The position numbers and the translations under genes are program-made. 64,000 bases of DNA, taken from Microlunatus capsulatus. GTDB lineage: Bacteria; Actinomycetota; Actinomycetes; Propionibacteriales; Propionibacteriaceae. Shown piece by piece: positions 40,805 through 49,479 of the stretch. Position 1 is the first letter of the stretch. The number at the start of each line of letters is the position of its first letter. Under the pieces are notes generated by a model. It was given only the letters and a program-made list of their open reading frames with translations. It ran no database searches and was not told the DNA's origin. Location of the stretch: positions 310,001-374,000 of the forward strand of contig NZ_JAGIOB010000001.1 in assembly GCF_017876495.1 (NCBI RefSeq). The letters are read 5' to 3'.

Positions 40805-43342
40805 GTGAGCCACCCCGGGCAGCTCCGGGTCTACCTCGGCGCCGCCCCCGGCGTCGGGAAGACCTTCGCCATGCTCGACGAGGGGCACCGGCGCGCCGAG
40901 CGCGGCACCGACGTCGTCGTCGGCTACGTCGAGACCCACGGCCGCCCGCGCACGGCGGAGGCCGTCGAGGGCCTGGAGGTGGTCCCCCGCCAGCCGGTCG
41001 GCTACCGGGGCGTCGAGACGACGGAGATGGACCTCGACGCCGTGCTGGCCCGACGGCCCCAGGTGGTCCTCGTCGACGAGCTGGCCCACACCAACGCCTT
41101 CGACGAGGACCACCGGCGGCGCCACCCGGGCACGCACGCCAAGCGCTGGCAGGACGTGCAGGTGCTCCTCGCCGCCGGCATCGACGTGGTGACCACCCTG
41201 AACGTGCAGCACCTGGAGTCGCTGAACGACGTGGTGGAGGCGATCACCGGCATCCGGCAGGGCGAGACCGTCCCCGACGCGGTGGTCCGGGCCGCTGCCG
41301 TCGAGCTCGTCGACATGAGCCCGCAGTCGCTGCAGAGGCGGATGGCCCACGGGAACATCTACCCGGCCGAGAAGGTCGAGCACGCGCTCACCCACTACTT
41401 CCGCGAGGGCAACCTCGCGGCCCTGCGCGAGCTCGCCCTGCTGTGGCTCGCCGACCGGGTGGACGAGGGCCTCGACCGCTACCGCAGCGCCCACGGGATC
41501 GACGCCACCTGGGCCACCCGCGAGCGCGTGGTGGTGGCGGTGTCCGGGCTGGAGGAGTCGACGGCGCTGCTGCGGCGCGCCGCCCGGATCGCCTCGCGCA
41601 GCACCGGCGGGGAGTGGATGGCGGTCTACGTCACCCGCCGCGACGGGCTGGCCGGGGTCTCGGCCGTCCAGCTGGAGAAGCTGCGCGTCACCACCGCCGG
41701 GCTGGGCGGGACCTTCCACGCCGTCGTGGCCGCCGACGTCGCCGCCGGCCTGCTGGACTTCGCCCGCGGGGTCAACGCCACCCAGGTGCTGATCGGCGCC
41801 AGCCGCCGCAGCCGGCCCGCCAGCCTGCTCCGCCCCGGCGTGGGCGAGGTGGTCATCGCCGAGTCCGGCGACATCGACGTGCACGTGGTCACCCACCCCT
41901 ACGCCCGGCGGGGTGCCGGCACGGGCCGCCGACGCGCGACCGTGAGCCGCCGGCGGCGGGTCGGCGGGCACCTGATGGCCGTGCCCGGCAGCCTGGCCCT
42001 GGCCGCGCTGCTGACCGCCAGCCCCGACCTGCACGCCCTGCCCACCGAGTCGATGCTCTTCATGGCCCTCGTGGTCGCCACCGCCCTCGTCGGCGGGCTG
42101 CTGCCCGCCGTGCTGGGCGCCGTCCTCAGCAGCCTGCTGCTCAACGTCCTCTTCGTGCCCCCCACCGGCACGCTGACCATCGCCGACCCTGAGAACGCGC
42201 TCGCGCTCGCGGTCTTCCTGCTCACCGGCGTGGCCGTCGCCACCGTCGTCGACCGGGCCGCGAGGCGCACCGAGCAGGCCACCCGCGCCCGGGCCGAGGC
42301 GAACGCGCTCGCCGTGCTCTCCCACACGCTGCTGCACACCGGCGACAACCCCGCCGAGCTGCTGCAGAAGGTGTGCGAGGTGTTCGCCATGACGGGGGCG
42401 GCGATCCTGCGGCGCACCGACGAGGGCTGGACGGCCGAGGCCGTCGTCGGCGACGCCCCGGGCACCCCCGACGGCGGGGACGCCCGGATCACCGTGTCCT
42501 CCGACGTCGCCGTGGTTCTCCGCGGGCACCCCCTCGACGCGGCCGACCAGCGCCTGATGTCGGCCTACGCCGCGCACTTCGCGGTGGTCCGCGAGCGCCG
42601 CGAGGCCCTGGCCGAGTCCCGGCACGCGGCTGAGCTGGCCGAGGCGGACCGGACCCGGACCGCCCTGCTCGCCGCCGTCTCGCACGACCTGCGCACCCCG
42701 CTGGCGGGGATCAAGGCGGCGGTCGGCAGCCTCCGCGACCCGTCGGTCACCTGGTCGGCCGCGGACGAGGCCGAGCTGCTGGCCGCCGTCGAGATCGGCG
42801 CCGACCGGCTGGAGAACCTCGTCGGCAACCTGCTGGACCTCAGCCGGCTCCAGATGGGCACGCTCAGCCCGCTGCTGGGCGAGGTCGACCTGGAGAGCGC
42901 CGTCGGCTGGGCGCTGGAGCCGCTGCCGGACGCCGGGCGCGTCGTCCTGCGCCTCGACCCCGCGACGCCGACGGCCCGGGCCGACGCCGGCCTGCTCGAC
43001 CGCGTGGTCGCCAACCTCGTCGAGAACGCGCTCCGGCACGGCGCCGGGGCCCCGGTGGAGATCACCAGCGGTCCCGCGCGCGGGTCCGACGGCAGCCCCC
43101 GTGTCCAGCTCCGGGTCACCGACCACGGGCCCGGTGTCCCCGGCGGTGCGCGCGAGGACCTGTTCACCCCGTTCCAGCGCCTGGGCGATGTGCCCCAGGG
43201 CGACGGGCTGGGCCTCGGGCTCGCGGTGGCGCGCGGGCTCACCGAGGCGATGGCCGGCACCCTGGACGCGAGGGAGACCCCGGGCGGCGGGCTCACCCTG
43301 GTCGTCGAGCTGCCGGCTCGGGCGCCGGACGGGACGCCCTGA
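40805..43342 (+). CDS. kdpD: Sensor histidine kinase KdpD
   Basis: An 845-aa protein, GTG 40805. The N-terminal KdpD domain has Walker A GAAPGVGKT (about 11-19) and DELAHTNAFDEDHRRRHPGTHAKRWQDV. A universal-stress-like domain follows at about 240-370, then four short membrane helices at about 390-490 and a GAF-like linker. HisKA has His627 in VSHDLRTPLAG, and HATPase has NLVENALRHG and GPGVP. It senses K+ limitation or cytoplasmic ionic conditions and phosphorylates KdpE. No response-regulator gene follows: the next gene is convergent der. Confidence 0.95.
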   Translation: MSHPGQLRVYLGAAPGVGKTFAMLDEGHRRAERGTDVVVGYVETHGRPRTAEAVEGLEVVPRQPVGYRGVETTEMDLDAVLARRPQVVLVDELAHTNAFDEDHRRRHPGTHAKRWQDVQVLLAAGIDVVTTLNVQHLESLNDVVEAITGIRQGETVPDAVVRAAAVELVDMSPQSLQRRMAHGNIYPAEKVEHALTHYFREGNLAALRELALLWLADRVDEGLDRYRSAHGIDATWATRERVVVAVSGLEESTALLRRAARIASRSTGGEWMAVYVTRRDGLAGVSAVQLEKLRVTTAGLGGTFHAVVAADVAAGLLDFARGVNATQVLIGASRRSRPASLLRPGVGEVVIAESGDIDVHVVTHPYARRGAGTGRRRATVSRRRRVGGHLMAVPGSLALAALLTASPDLHALPTESMLFMALVVATALVGGLLPAVLGAVLSSLLLNVLFVPPTGTLTIADPENALALAVFLLTGVAVATVVDRAARRTEQATRARAEANALAVLSHTLLHTGDNPAELLQKVCEVFAMTGAAILRRTDEGWTAEAVVGDAPGTPDGGDARITVSSDVAVVLRGHPLDAADQRLMSAYAAHFAVVRERREALAESRHAAELAEADRTRTALLAAVSHDLRTPLAGIKAAVGSLRDPSVTWSAADEAELLAAVEIGADRLENLVGNLLDLSRLQMGTLSPLLGEVDLESAVGWALEPLPDAGRVVLRLDPATPTARADAGLLDRVVANLVENALRHGAGAPVEITSGPARGSDGSPRVQLRVTDHGPGVPGGAREDLFTPFQRLGDVPQGDGLGLGLAVARGLTEAMAGTLDARETPGGGLTLVVELPARAPDGTP

Positions 43343-43360
43343 CCCACCGGGGTCAGGGCG
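43335..43360. terminator. Hairpin at the kdpD stop
   Basis: CGCCCTGACCC (43335-43345) and GGGTCAGGGCG (43350-43360) form a perfect 11-bp stem with loop ACCG. The left arm contains the kdpD TGA. Confidence 0.7.
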
Positions 43361-43362
43361 AG

Positions 43363-43414
43363 GACGTCAGGGCAGGGACGTCAGGGCGGGGACGTCAGGG
43401 CAGGGACGTCAGGA
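43363..43414. repeat. 14-bp tandem repeat at the kdpD/der convergence
   Basis: GACGTCAGGGCRGG starts at 43363, 43377, 43391 and (variant) 43405, a strict 14-bp period. The last unit runs into the der stop codon at 43409-43411. Each unit contains the palindrome GACGTC. Confidence 0.85.
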
Positions 43415-44761
43415 GCGGTCCTTGCGCTTCTCGCGCGCCCGGACCTCGACGTGCACCGGCGTGCCGACGAAGCCGAACTCCTCGCGCAGCCGCCGCTCGA
43501 CGAACCGGACGTAGCCCGGGTCGATCTGGCCGGAGGTGAACAGCACGAAGGTCGGCGGGCCGGCCTGGGCCTGGGTGCCGAAGAGGATCCGCGGCTGCTT
43601 GCCGCTGCGCACCGGGTGCGGGTGGGCGGCGACGATGCGGCCGAGGAAGGCGTTGAGCTTGCCCGTCGAGATGCGCGTCTCCCAGCCGGCGAGCGCCTCC
43701 TGGATCGCCGGGCCGAGCCGGTCGACGTGCCGGCCGGTGGTGGCGGAGATGTTGACGTGCGAGGCCCAGCCGAACTGGACGAGGTCGCGCTCGATCTCGC
43801 GGTCGAGGTAGCGGCGGCGCTCCTCGTCGGTGAGGTCCCACTTGTTGAAGGCGATGACCAGGCCGCGCCCGGCCTCCTCGACCGAGGTGAGGATGCGCAG
43901 GTCCTGCTCGGTGACGGGCTCGCTGGCGTCGATGACGACGACGCACACCTCGGCCCGCTCGATGGCGCCGTGGGTGCGCAGCGAGGCGTAGAACTCGTGG
44001 CCCGACGCCTCCTTCACGCGGCGCCGGATGCCGGCGGTGTCGATGAAGTTGTAGATGGTGCCGTCGACCTCGACCAGCTCGTCGACCGGGTCGACGGTGG
44101 TGCCGGCCACGTTGTCGACGACGACCCGCTGCTGCCCGGAGACCTTGTTGAGCAGGCTCGACTTGCCGACGTTCGGCTTGCCGACGATGGCGATCCGGCG
44201 GGGGCCGCGCTCGGCCTGGACGACCTCGCGCGGCGCCTCGGGGATGGCCTCCAGGATCGCGTCGAGCAGGTCGCCGCTGCCGCGGCCGTGCAGCGCCGAG
44301 ACGGGGAAGGGCTCGCCCAGCCCGAGGTTCCACATGGTGGCGGCCTCGGCCTCGGAACGCTGGTCGTCGACCTTGTTGGCGGCCAGGACGACGGGCTTGC
44401 CGCTGCGGCGCAGGATCTGCACCACCGCCTCGTCGACGTCCTGGGTGCCGACGGTGGCGTCGACGACGAAGAGGACGGCGTCGGCGGCGGCGATGGCCAG
44501 CTCGGCCTGCTCGGCGATCTGGGCGGCCATGCCCTTGGCGTCGGGGGCCCAGCCGCCGGTGTCGACGAGGACGAACTGCTTGCCGTTCCAGTCGGCGTCG
44601 TAGGACACCCGGTCCCGGGTCACGCCGGGGACGTCCTGCACGACGGCCTCGCGGCGGCCGATGATGCGGTTGACCAGGGTCGACTTGCCCACGTTGGGGC
44701 GGCCGACGACGGCCACCACCGGCAGGATCGGGGCCGCGTCGGCGGTCTCGAGGTCGGTCAT
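43409..44761 (-). CDS. der: Ribosome-biogenesis GTPase Der
   Basis: A 450-aa protein with two tandem GTPase domains, the hallmark of Der/EngA. The first has GRPNVGKS at 20-27, [14 protein letters not shown] and NKVD. The second, from about 185, has [22 protein letters not shown] and NKWD. A C-terminal KH-like domain (about 360-450) carries [16 protein letters not shown]. It acts in 50S subunit assembly. Start ATG 44761. It lies 65 bases downstream of the acyltransferase gene in the tyrA-cmk group, a common actinobacterial order. Confidence 0.97.
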   Translation of the reverse strand: MTDLETADAAPILPVVAVVGRPNVGKSTLVNRIIGRREAVVQDVPGVTRDRVSYDADWNGKQFVLVDTGGWAPDAKGMAAQIAEQAELAIAAADAVLFVVDATVGTQDVDEAVVQILRRSGKPVVLAANKVDDQRSEAEAATMWNLGLGEPFPVSALHGRGSGDLLDAILEAIPEAPREVVQAERGPRRIAIVGKPNVGKSSLLNKVSGQQRVVVDNVAGTTVDPVDELVEVDGTIYNFIDTAGIRRRVKEASGHEFYASLRTHGAIERAEVCVVVIDASEPVTEQDLRILTSVEEAGRGLVIAFNKWDLTDEERRRYLDREIERDLVQFGWASHVNISATTGRHVDRLGPAIQEALAGWETRISTGKLNAFLGRIVAAHPHPVRSGKQPRILFGTQAQAGPPTFVLFTSGQIDPGYVRFVERRLREEFGFVGTPVHVEVRAREKRKDRS

Positions 44762-44826
44762 GTGCTCACTTCAGATCTGCGTCTCACGACGCGGTGGAAC
44801 CCGGCGCGGTCGCCGCGGGGGCGGAC

Positions 44827-45555
44827 TCAGTGCCGGGTGAGGCGCGGTTTGGCCTTCGGCGGCCCTGGCAAGGGTAGTCCGGTCAGGGCCTGCGCGGCCA
44901 CGACGTGCTCGGCCAGGTGCCGGCGGACGTGCTCGGTCCAGCGCGCGACCTCGTCGCGGCGCCGCGGCCACGGCTCGCGGGGCAGCTGCAGCGGCTCCCC
45001 GTAGACGATGTGCACCGGCCCGCCGCGACGGGGCAGCTGGGCGTCGGTGTGCCCGGGCTCGCGGGTGCCCAGCAGCGCCACCGGCACCACGGGCGCCCCG
45101 GTGACCATGGCCAGGTAGGCCGCGCCCCGGTGGGCGTGGGCGACCTCGCCGCCGGTCCGCCGGCCCTCGGGGAACAGCGCGAGCACCTTGCCCGCGCGGA
45201 GCACCTGGACGGCCCGGTCGATGGCCCGGGTGTCCGGCTCGTGCCGGTGCACCGGGATCTGCCCGACGTAGGTGAGCAGGTGCCCCAGCACCCCGTGGAA
45301 CAGCTCGGTCTTGGCCACGGTGAAGGTCCGCCGGCGGGTGAAGGCCACCAGGGCCGGCCCGTCGAGGAAGCCGAGGTGGTTGGCGGCCAGGATGACGGGG
45401 CCGCGGCGCGGCACGTGCTGGCGGCCGTGCACCCGCACCCGCCACCACGTGCTGAGCACCAGCCGGACCGGCACCCGCAGCAGCCGCAGCCCCCACTCCT
45501 TGGCGGGGGGCAGCTCGTCGGTGTGCGGCAGGTCCGGGCTGATGCCGGCGATCAC
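44827..45555 (-). CDS. PlsC-type 1-acylglycerol-3-phosphate acyltransferase
   Basis: A 242-aa protein with the acyltransferase motifs NHLGFLDG (H-x4-D, about 59-64), KTELF, and FPEGRRTGGE (motif III), plus GAPVVPVALLGT (motif IV). It acylates lysophosphatidate or a related acceptor at the membrane. GTG 45555 overlaps the cmk stop (GTGA). It is regularly found between cmk and der in actinobacteria. The C-terminus is basic (KPRLTRH). Exact acceptor is not proven. Confidence 0.88.
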   Translation of the reverse strand: MIAGISPDLPHTDELPPAKEWGLRLLRVPVRLVLSTWWRVRVHGRQHVPRRGPVILAANHLGFLDGPALVAFTRRRTFTVAKTELFHGVLGHLLTYVGQIPVHRHEPDTRAIDRAVQVLRAGKVLALFPEGRRTGGEVAHAHRGAAYLAMVTGAPVVPVALLGTREPGHTDAQLPRRGGPVHIVYGEPLQLPREPWPRRRDEVARWTEHVRRHLAEHVVAAQALTGLPLPGPPKAKPRLTRH

Positions 45556-46280
45556 GGACGTGGCTCGGCCCCGGCGCGGCCGGGGGCCAGCTCGCAGATC
45601 GCCTCGATGACCTGGGCCAGGTCGAGGTGGGTGGAGTCGACGACGGTGACCCCGGGCGCGGCGTCGTGGAACTGCGCCACGGTGGAGTCGTCGGCGTCGC
45701 GGCGGATCACCTGGTCGGTGACGGCGGCGGCGTCGACGGCGGTGCCCAGCTCGGCCTGCCGGCGCGCGACCCGGGCGGCCGGGTCGGCCACCAGCAGGAC
45801 CCGGACGTGGGCGTCGGGCGCCACGACGGTGGTGATGTCGCGGCCCTCGGCGACGACGCCGGCCGGGGCGTCGGCGATCAGCCGGCGCTGGCGGGCCACG
45901 AGGTCGGCGCGGACGTCGAGGTTGGTCGCGACGGCGCTGACCGCGGCCGAGACCTCGGGCGCCCGGATGGCCTGGGTGACGTCGTGGCCGTTGACCGCGA
46001 TCGTGGGGCTGGCCGGGTCGAGGGCGATGTCGAAGACAGCGGCGCGGACCAGGGCGGCCACGGCGTCGGTGTCGGCGAGGTCGAGGCCCTCGTGCACGGC
46101 GAGCCAGGTGGCCGCCCGGTACATCGCCCCGGTGTCGAGGAAGGCCAGGCCGAGACGGTCGGCGACCCCCCGCGCGGTGCTGGACTTCCCGGACCCGCTG
46201 GGACCGTCGATGGCCACCACGAGCCGCTCCCCGGAGGGCGCGGCGGTGCGCGGACCTTGGACTCTCGTTGCCTCTGACAC
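45552..46280 (-). CDS. cmk: Cytidylate kinase
   Basis: A 242-aa protein that phosphorylates CMP/dCMP. P-loop GPSGSGKS at 26-33, FLDTGAMYRAATW, VNGHDVTQAIRAPEVSAAVSAVA with the CMP-binding insertion, AEGRDITTVVAPDAHVRVLLVADPAARVARR, and RRDADDSTV. GTG 46280 has TACGCT at 46293-46288 (7 bases upstream), so it may have its own leaderless promoter inside the cluster. Its stop overlaps the acyltransferase start. Confidence 0.95.
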   Translation of the reverse strand: MSEATRVQGPRTAAPSGERLVVAIDGPSGSGKSSTARGVADRLGLAFLDTGAMYRAATWLAVHEGLDLADTDAVAALVRAAVFDIALDPASPTIAVNGHDVTQAIRAPEVSAAVSAVATNLDVRADLVARQRRLIADAPAGVVAEGRDITTVVAPDAHVRVLLVADPAARVARRQAELGTAVDAAAVTDQVIRRDADDSTVAQFHDAAPGVTVVDSTHLDLAQVIEAICELAPGRAGAEPRP

Positions 46281-46287
46281 GCGGGCC

Positions 46288-46293
46288 AGCGTA
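46288..46293 (-). promoter_or_regulatory. Possible internal promoter (-10 TACGCT) before cmk
   Basis: On the minus strand TACGCT ends seven bases before GTG 46280 in the 49-base tyrA-cmk gap. Confidence 0.4.
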
Positions 46294-46329
46294 CCGGGAG
46301 GCGCTGACAGACCCCGGTCCGCGCGCGGC

Positions 46330-47403
46330 TCAGGAGCCGACGGACCAGCCGCCGGCCCGCATCGTGGCGAGCAGGTCGTCCGCCTGCTCCGGCGCGACGG
46401 ACAGCGCGAGGTAGCCGATCTCGCGGGCCTGGTCGTGCTCGATGGCGATGTCCTCGACGTTGACGCCAGCGGCGCCGACCTCGGCGAACAGCCGGCCGAG
46501 CGCGCCCGGGGTGTCGGGGATCTCGACGACCACCTGGTGGTAGGTGGCTGGCGCCGCCCCGTGCTTGCCGGGAATGCGCCGGGTGCCGTCGACGCCGCGC
46601 GCCAGCTGCTCCTCCAGCTCCCCGGTGGTGGTGCCGGTCTCCAGCGAGCGGATCAGCCCGGCGAGCTCGCCCGAGACGGCGCGGAGCTCGGCCAGGACCG
46701 CGGTCGCGTTGGCGCTGAGGATCTGCTGCCACAGCCCCGGGTCGCTGCCGGCGATCCGGGTGACGTCGCGCAGGCCCTGCCCGGCCAGCAGCAGGTCCGA
46801 GGTCGGGACGGCGGTGAGGTGGCCGGCCATCAGCACCGACATCAGGTGCGGCAGGTGCGAGACGCGGGCGACGGCGGCGTCGTGGTCGTCGACGTCCATC
46901 ACGACCTCGCGGGCCCGGCAGGCGCGGACGAGGGCCAGCACGTCCTGCACGGACTCCTCGCGGGAGCGCCGGTGCGGGGCCACCACCCAGGTGCGGCCGT
47001 CGAAGAGGTCGGCGTGCGCGGTCACCGGCCCCGAGTGCTGCGAGCCGGCCATCGGGTGCGACCCGACGTAGCGGCCGAGGTCGGCGTCGCCGTCCCACAG
47101 CGCGTCGAGGACGCCGGCCTTCACCGAGCCGACGTCGGTGACCGTGGCGGCCGGGAAGGTCTGCAGGCTCTGCCGCACGACGGCGGCGATGGCCGCCGGC
47201 GGGACGGCGACGACGACCAGGTCGACGACGCCGGGCTCCGGCTTATCGAGGACGCCGGCCCCGAGGCCCGCGGCCACCCGCGCGTGGCTGCTGGTGCGGT
47301 CCTGCAGGTGCACCGTCCAGCCGTCGGCGGTCAGCGCCAGGGCCAGGCTGGCCCCGATGAGGCCGGTGCCGATGACGACCGCGGTCCGGCGCTCCCCCGT
47401 CAC
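46330..47403 (-). CDS. tyrA: Prephenate dehydrogenase
   Basis: A 357-aa enzyme of tyrosine synthesis that oxidises prephenate with NAD(P). Nucleotide site [13 protein letters not shown] at 12-24, [22 protein letters not shown] with catalytic His, [14 protein letters not shown], and a C-terminal ACT domain (about 285-357, [20 protein letters not shown]) that probably gives feedback control. Start GTG 47403 overlaps the TGA of prcA (GTGA), an unusual direct coupling of an amino-acid gene to the proteasome operon. Confidence 0.95.
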   Translation of the reverse strand: MTGERRTAVVIGTGLIGASLALALTADGWTVHLQDRTSSHARVAAGLGAGVLDKPEPGVVDLVVVAVPPAAIAAVVRQSLQTFPAATVTDVGSVKAGVLDALWDGDADLGRYVGSHPMAGSQHSGPVTAHADLFDGRTWVVAPHRRSREESVQDVLALVRACRAREVVMDVDDHDAAVARVSHLPHLMSVLMAGHLTAVPTSDLLLAGQGLRDVTRIAGSDPGLWQQILSANATAVLAELRAVSGELAGLIRSLETGTTTGELEEQLARGVDGTRRIPGKHGAAPATYHQVVVEIPDTPGALGRLFAEVGAAGVNVEDIAIEHDQAREIGYLALSVAPEQADDLLATMRAGGWSVGS

Positions 47404-48230
47404 GAGGTGGGCTGGGCGGGACCGGGCGCGCCGGGGCCGGTGTCCCCCGTGGGCAGCTCGGTCTCCGGCAGCGGCTGCGGGGCGAGCTGCGGTGCCGTCT
47501 CGTGGCCGGGGTCGCCGCTCTCGGCCTCCCCGCGCAGCAGGTCGGCGAGCCGCGCGCCCTGCAGCCGGCGGAACTTCCGCGGCAGCGCGCGGTTGCGGTC
47601 GAGGATCGCCACCTCCAGCGCCTGGTCGCCCAGCTCGCGGGCCGGCGCGTTCGGGCCGCCGTCGGAGGCGAGGGCGCCGACGGCCAGCCGGACGGCGGCG
47701 ACCAGGCTCAGGTCGGGCCGGAACCCCCGCCGGACGGTCTCGGTGATCACCTCGGCCGAGCCGCCCATCACGGCGAAGTCGGTCTCGTCGGCCACCGAGC
47801 CGTCGTAGGTGAGCCGGTAGATCTGGTCCAGCTGGTCGGTCGCGCCGAGCTCGGCGACGATGATCTCGACCTCGTAGGGCTTCTCCCCGCCCGAGGAGAA
47901 GATCGTGCCCAGCAGCTGCGCGTAGGCGTTGGCCAGACCCCGGCCCGTGACGTCGGTCCGGTCGTAGCTGTAGCCGCGCAGGTCGGCGTAGCGGATCCCC
48001 GCGGTGCGCAGGTTCTCGAACTCGTTGTAGCGGCCGACGGCGGCGAAGCCGATCCGGTCGTAGATCTCGCTGACCTTGTGCAGGGCCTGCGACCGGTTCT
48101 CGGCGACGAAGAGGATGCCGTCGGCGTAGTGCATGACCACCACCGAGCGACCGCGGCCGATGCCCTTGCGGGCGAAGTCGGCGCGGTCCTTCATCTGCTG
48201 CTCGGGCGCGACGTAGAAAGGCGTGCTCAT
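47400..48230 (-). CDS. prcA: Proteasome subunit alpha
   Basis: A 276-aa subunit of the outer heptameric rings, which gate the 20S core. [23 protein letters not shown] is the conserved gate and H0 helix region. [41 protein letters not shown]-type segments match PrcA closely. The C-terminal 45 residues are acidic and proline-rich. No catalytic Thr is expected. ATG 48230, 59 bases after prcB. Its stop is fused to the tyrA start. Confidence 0.97.
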   Translation of the reverse strand: MSTPFYVAPEQQMKDRADFARKGIGRGRSVVVMHYADGILFVAENRSQALHKVSEIYDRIGFAAVGRYNEFENLRTAGIRYADLRGYSYDRTDVTGRGLANAYAQLLGTIFSSGGEKPYEVEIIVAELGATDQLDQIYRLTYDGSVADETDFAVMGGSAEVITETVRRGFRPDLSLVAAVRLAVGALASDGGPNAPARELGDQALEVAILDRNRALPRKFRRLQGARLADLLRGEAESGDPGHETAPQLAPQPLPETELPTGDTGPGAPGPAQPTS

Positions 48231-48289
48231 GCGGGGGTTCCGATCGGGCTCGGGACGGACGGGCTCATGTCAGCGGTCGGGGCAGGACG

Positions 48290-49129
48290 TCAGGTCAGCG
48301 GGGCGGCCGGGCCGTCGGGACGCTGCCGGCGGCTGCTGACGATCTGCTCGACGAACTCCTCGACCTGGGCCTCGCTGACCCGCTGCACGCCGTCGGCCGT
48401 GGCGACGAGGACGACGGGGAAGATCCGCCGGGCCAGGTCCGGGCCGCCGGTGGCAGAGTCGTCGTCGGCGGCGTCGTAGAGCGACTGCAGCAGCGCCAGC
48501 GTGGTCGCCCCCGCGTCGAGGTCGGGCCGGTACAGCTTCTTCAGCGCCCCGCGGGCGAAGACCGAGCCCGAGCCGACGGAGAAGAAGGCGTGCTCCTCGT
48601 AGCGACCGCCCGTGGCGTCGTAGGAGAAGATCCGGCCCTGGCCGGTGGCGACGTCGTAGCCGGCGAACAGCGGGACGACGACGAGGCCCTGCAGGGCGAG
48701 GCCGAGGTTCTGCCGGATCATCGTGGCCAGCCGGTTGGCCTTGCCCACCAGCGAGAGCGGGGCGCCCTCGATCTTCTCGTAGTGCTCCAGCTCGACCTGG
48801 AACAGCCCGACCATCTCGACGGCGATGCCCGCCGCGCCGGCGATCCCGACGACGGAGAACTCGTCGGCCGGGAAGACCTTCTCGATGTCGCGCTGGGCGA
48901 TGACGTTGCCCATGGTGGCGCGGCGGTCACCGGCGACGACGACGCCTCCCGGGAAGGTCGCGGCGACGATGGTGGTGCCGTGCGGGGCCAGGTCGGCCAC
49001 GCCGGCCGAGACCGCGCGCGAGCTGGGCAGGACGTTGGGCGCGACCTGGGCGGCGAAGTCGGCGAAGGACGACGTGCCCACGCTCAGGTACTCCGCGGGC
49101 AGCCCGGGGGTGCTGGGTCGGACGCTCAC
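48290..49129 (-). CDS. prcB: Proteasome subunit beta (catalytic)
   Basis: A 279-aa catalytic subunit of the inner rings. A propeptide of 51 residues ends HG, and autocleavage exposes Thr52 ([11 protein letters not shown]), the N-terminal nucleophile. [15 protein letters not shown] carries the Asp/Arg region and a following K is the active-site lysine; [12 protein letters not shown] and [15 protein letters not shown] complete the fold. GTG 49129 overlaps the pup stop (GTGA), so pup and prcB are co-translated. Confidence 0.97.
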   Translation of the reverse strand: MSVRPSTPGLPAEYLSVGTSSFADFAAQVAPNVLPSSRAVSAGVADLAPHGTTIVAATFPGGVVVAGDRRATMGNVIAQRDIEKVFPADEFSVVGIAGAAGIAVEMVGLFQVELEHYEKIEGAPLSLVGKANRLATMIRQNLGLALQGLVVVPLFAGYDVATGQGRIFSYDATGGRYEEHAFFSVGSGSVFARGALKKLYRPDLDAGATTLALLQSLYDAADDDSATGGPDLARRIFPVVLVATADGVQRVSEAQVEEFVEQIVSSRRQRPDGPAAPLT

Positions 49130-49326
49130 TGGCCACCCTTCTGGACGAACGAGCGGACGAACTCCTCGGCGTTGACCTCGAGGACGCCGTCGATCTCGTC
49201 CAGCAGGGAGTCGACGTCGGAGTCCAGCTCGGCCTTGTGCGCGGTGTCGACGGGCGCCAGCTCCTCCTCGGGCTCGGTGTCCTCGCTCCGCCTCGTGCGG
49301 CGGGCGCTCTGCTCTGACTCAGCCAT
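49126..49326 (-). CDS. pup: Prokaryotic ubiquitin-like protein Pup
   Basis: A 66-aa intrinsically disordered tag attached to lysines of proteasome substrates. The C-terminal half is nearly invariant ([20 protein letters not shown], then KGGQ); it binds the ARC coiled coils and forms a helix. The end is GGQ, so Dop must deamidate it to GGE before ligation. ATG 49326 is chosen by length; the frame stays open upstream but that part looks non-coding. 153 bases separate it from dop, with a possible own promoter. Confidence 0.97.
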   Translation of the reverse strand: MAESEQSARRTRRSEDTEPEEELAPVDTAHKAELDSDVDSLLDEIDGVLEVNAEEFVRSFVQKGGQ

Positions 49327-49397
49327 CGGTGCTCCTCGTGTCGACCCGCCCACGGCCGTGCCGGGCCTCGCGGCCCGCCGTGCGTCGAGTGCTGCCA

Positions 49398-49403
49398 AGC
49401 CTA
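49398..49403 (-). promoter_or_regulatory. Candidate -10 TAGGCT for the pup-prcBA-tyrA transcript
   Basis: On the minus strand TAGGCT (49403-49398) lies about 72 bases before the pup ATG, in the dop-pup gap. No convincing -35. Confidence 0.35.
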
Positions 49404-49479
49404 ACCACCCCCGCTGACAGTCCTGTCGCGCTCGCGCTCGCGCCGGCCTGCCCACCTGCCGCTCCCGCGGTGAGGGCGG

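Noticed and set aside
40754-43126. Long minus-strand frame opposite kdpD
   Set aside because: Mirror frame of a high-G+C gene; kdpD motifs are complete on the plus strand.
43363-43414. CRISPR-like array
   Set aside because: Units are contiguous 14-mers without spacers, and no cas genes are present.
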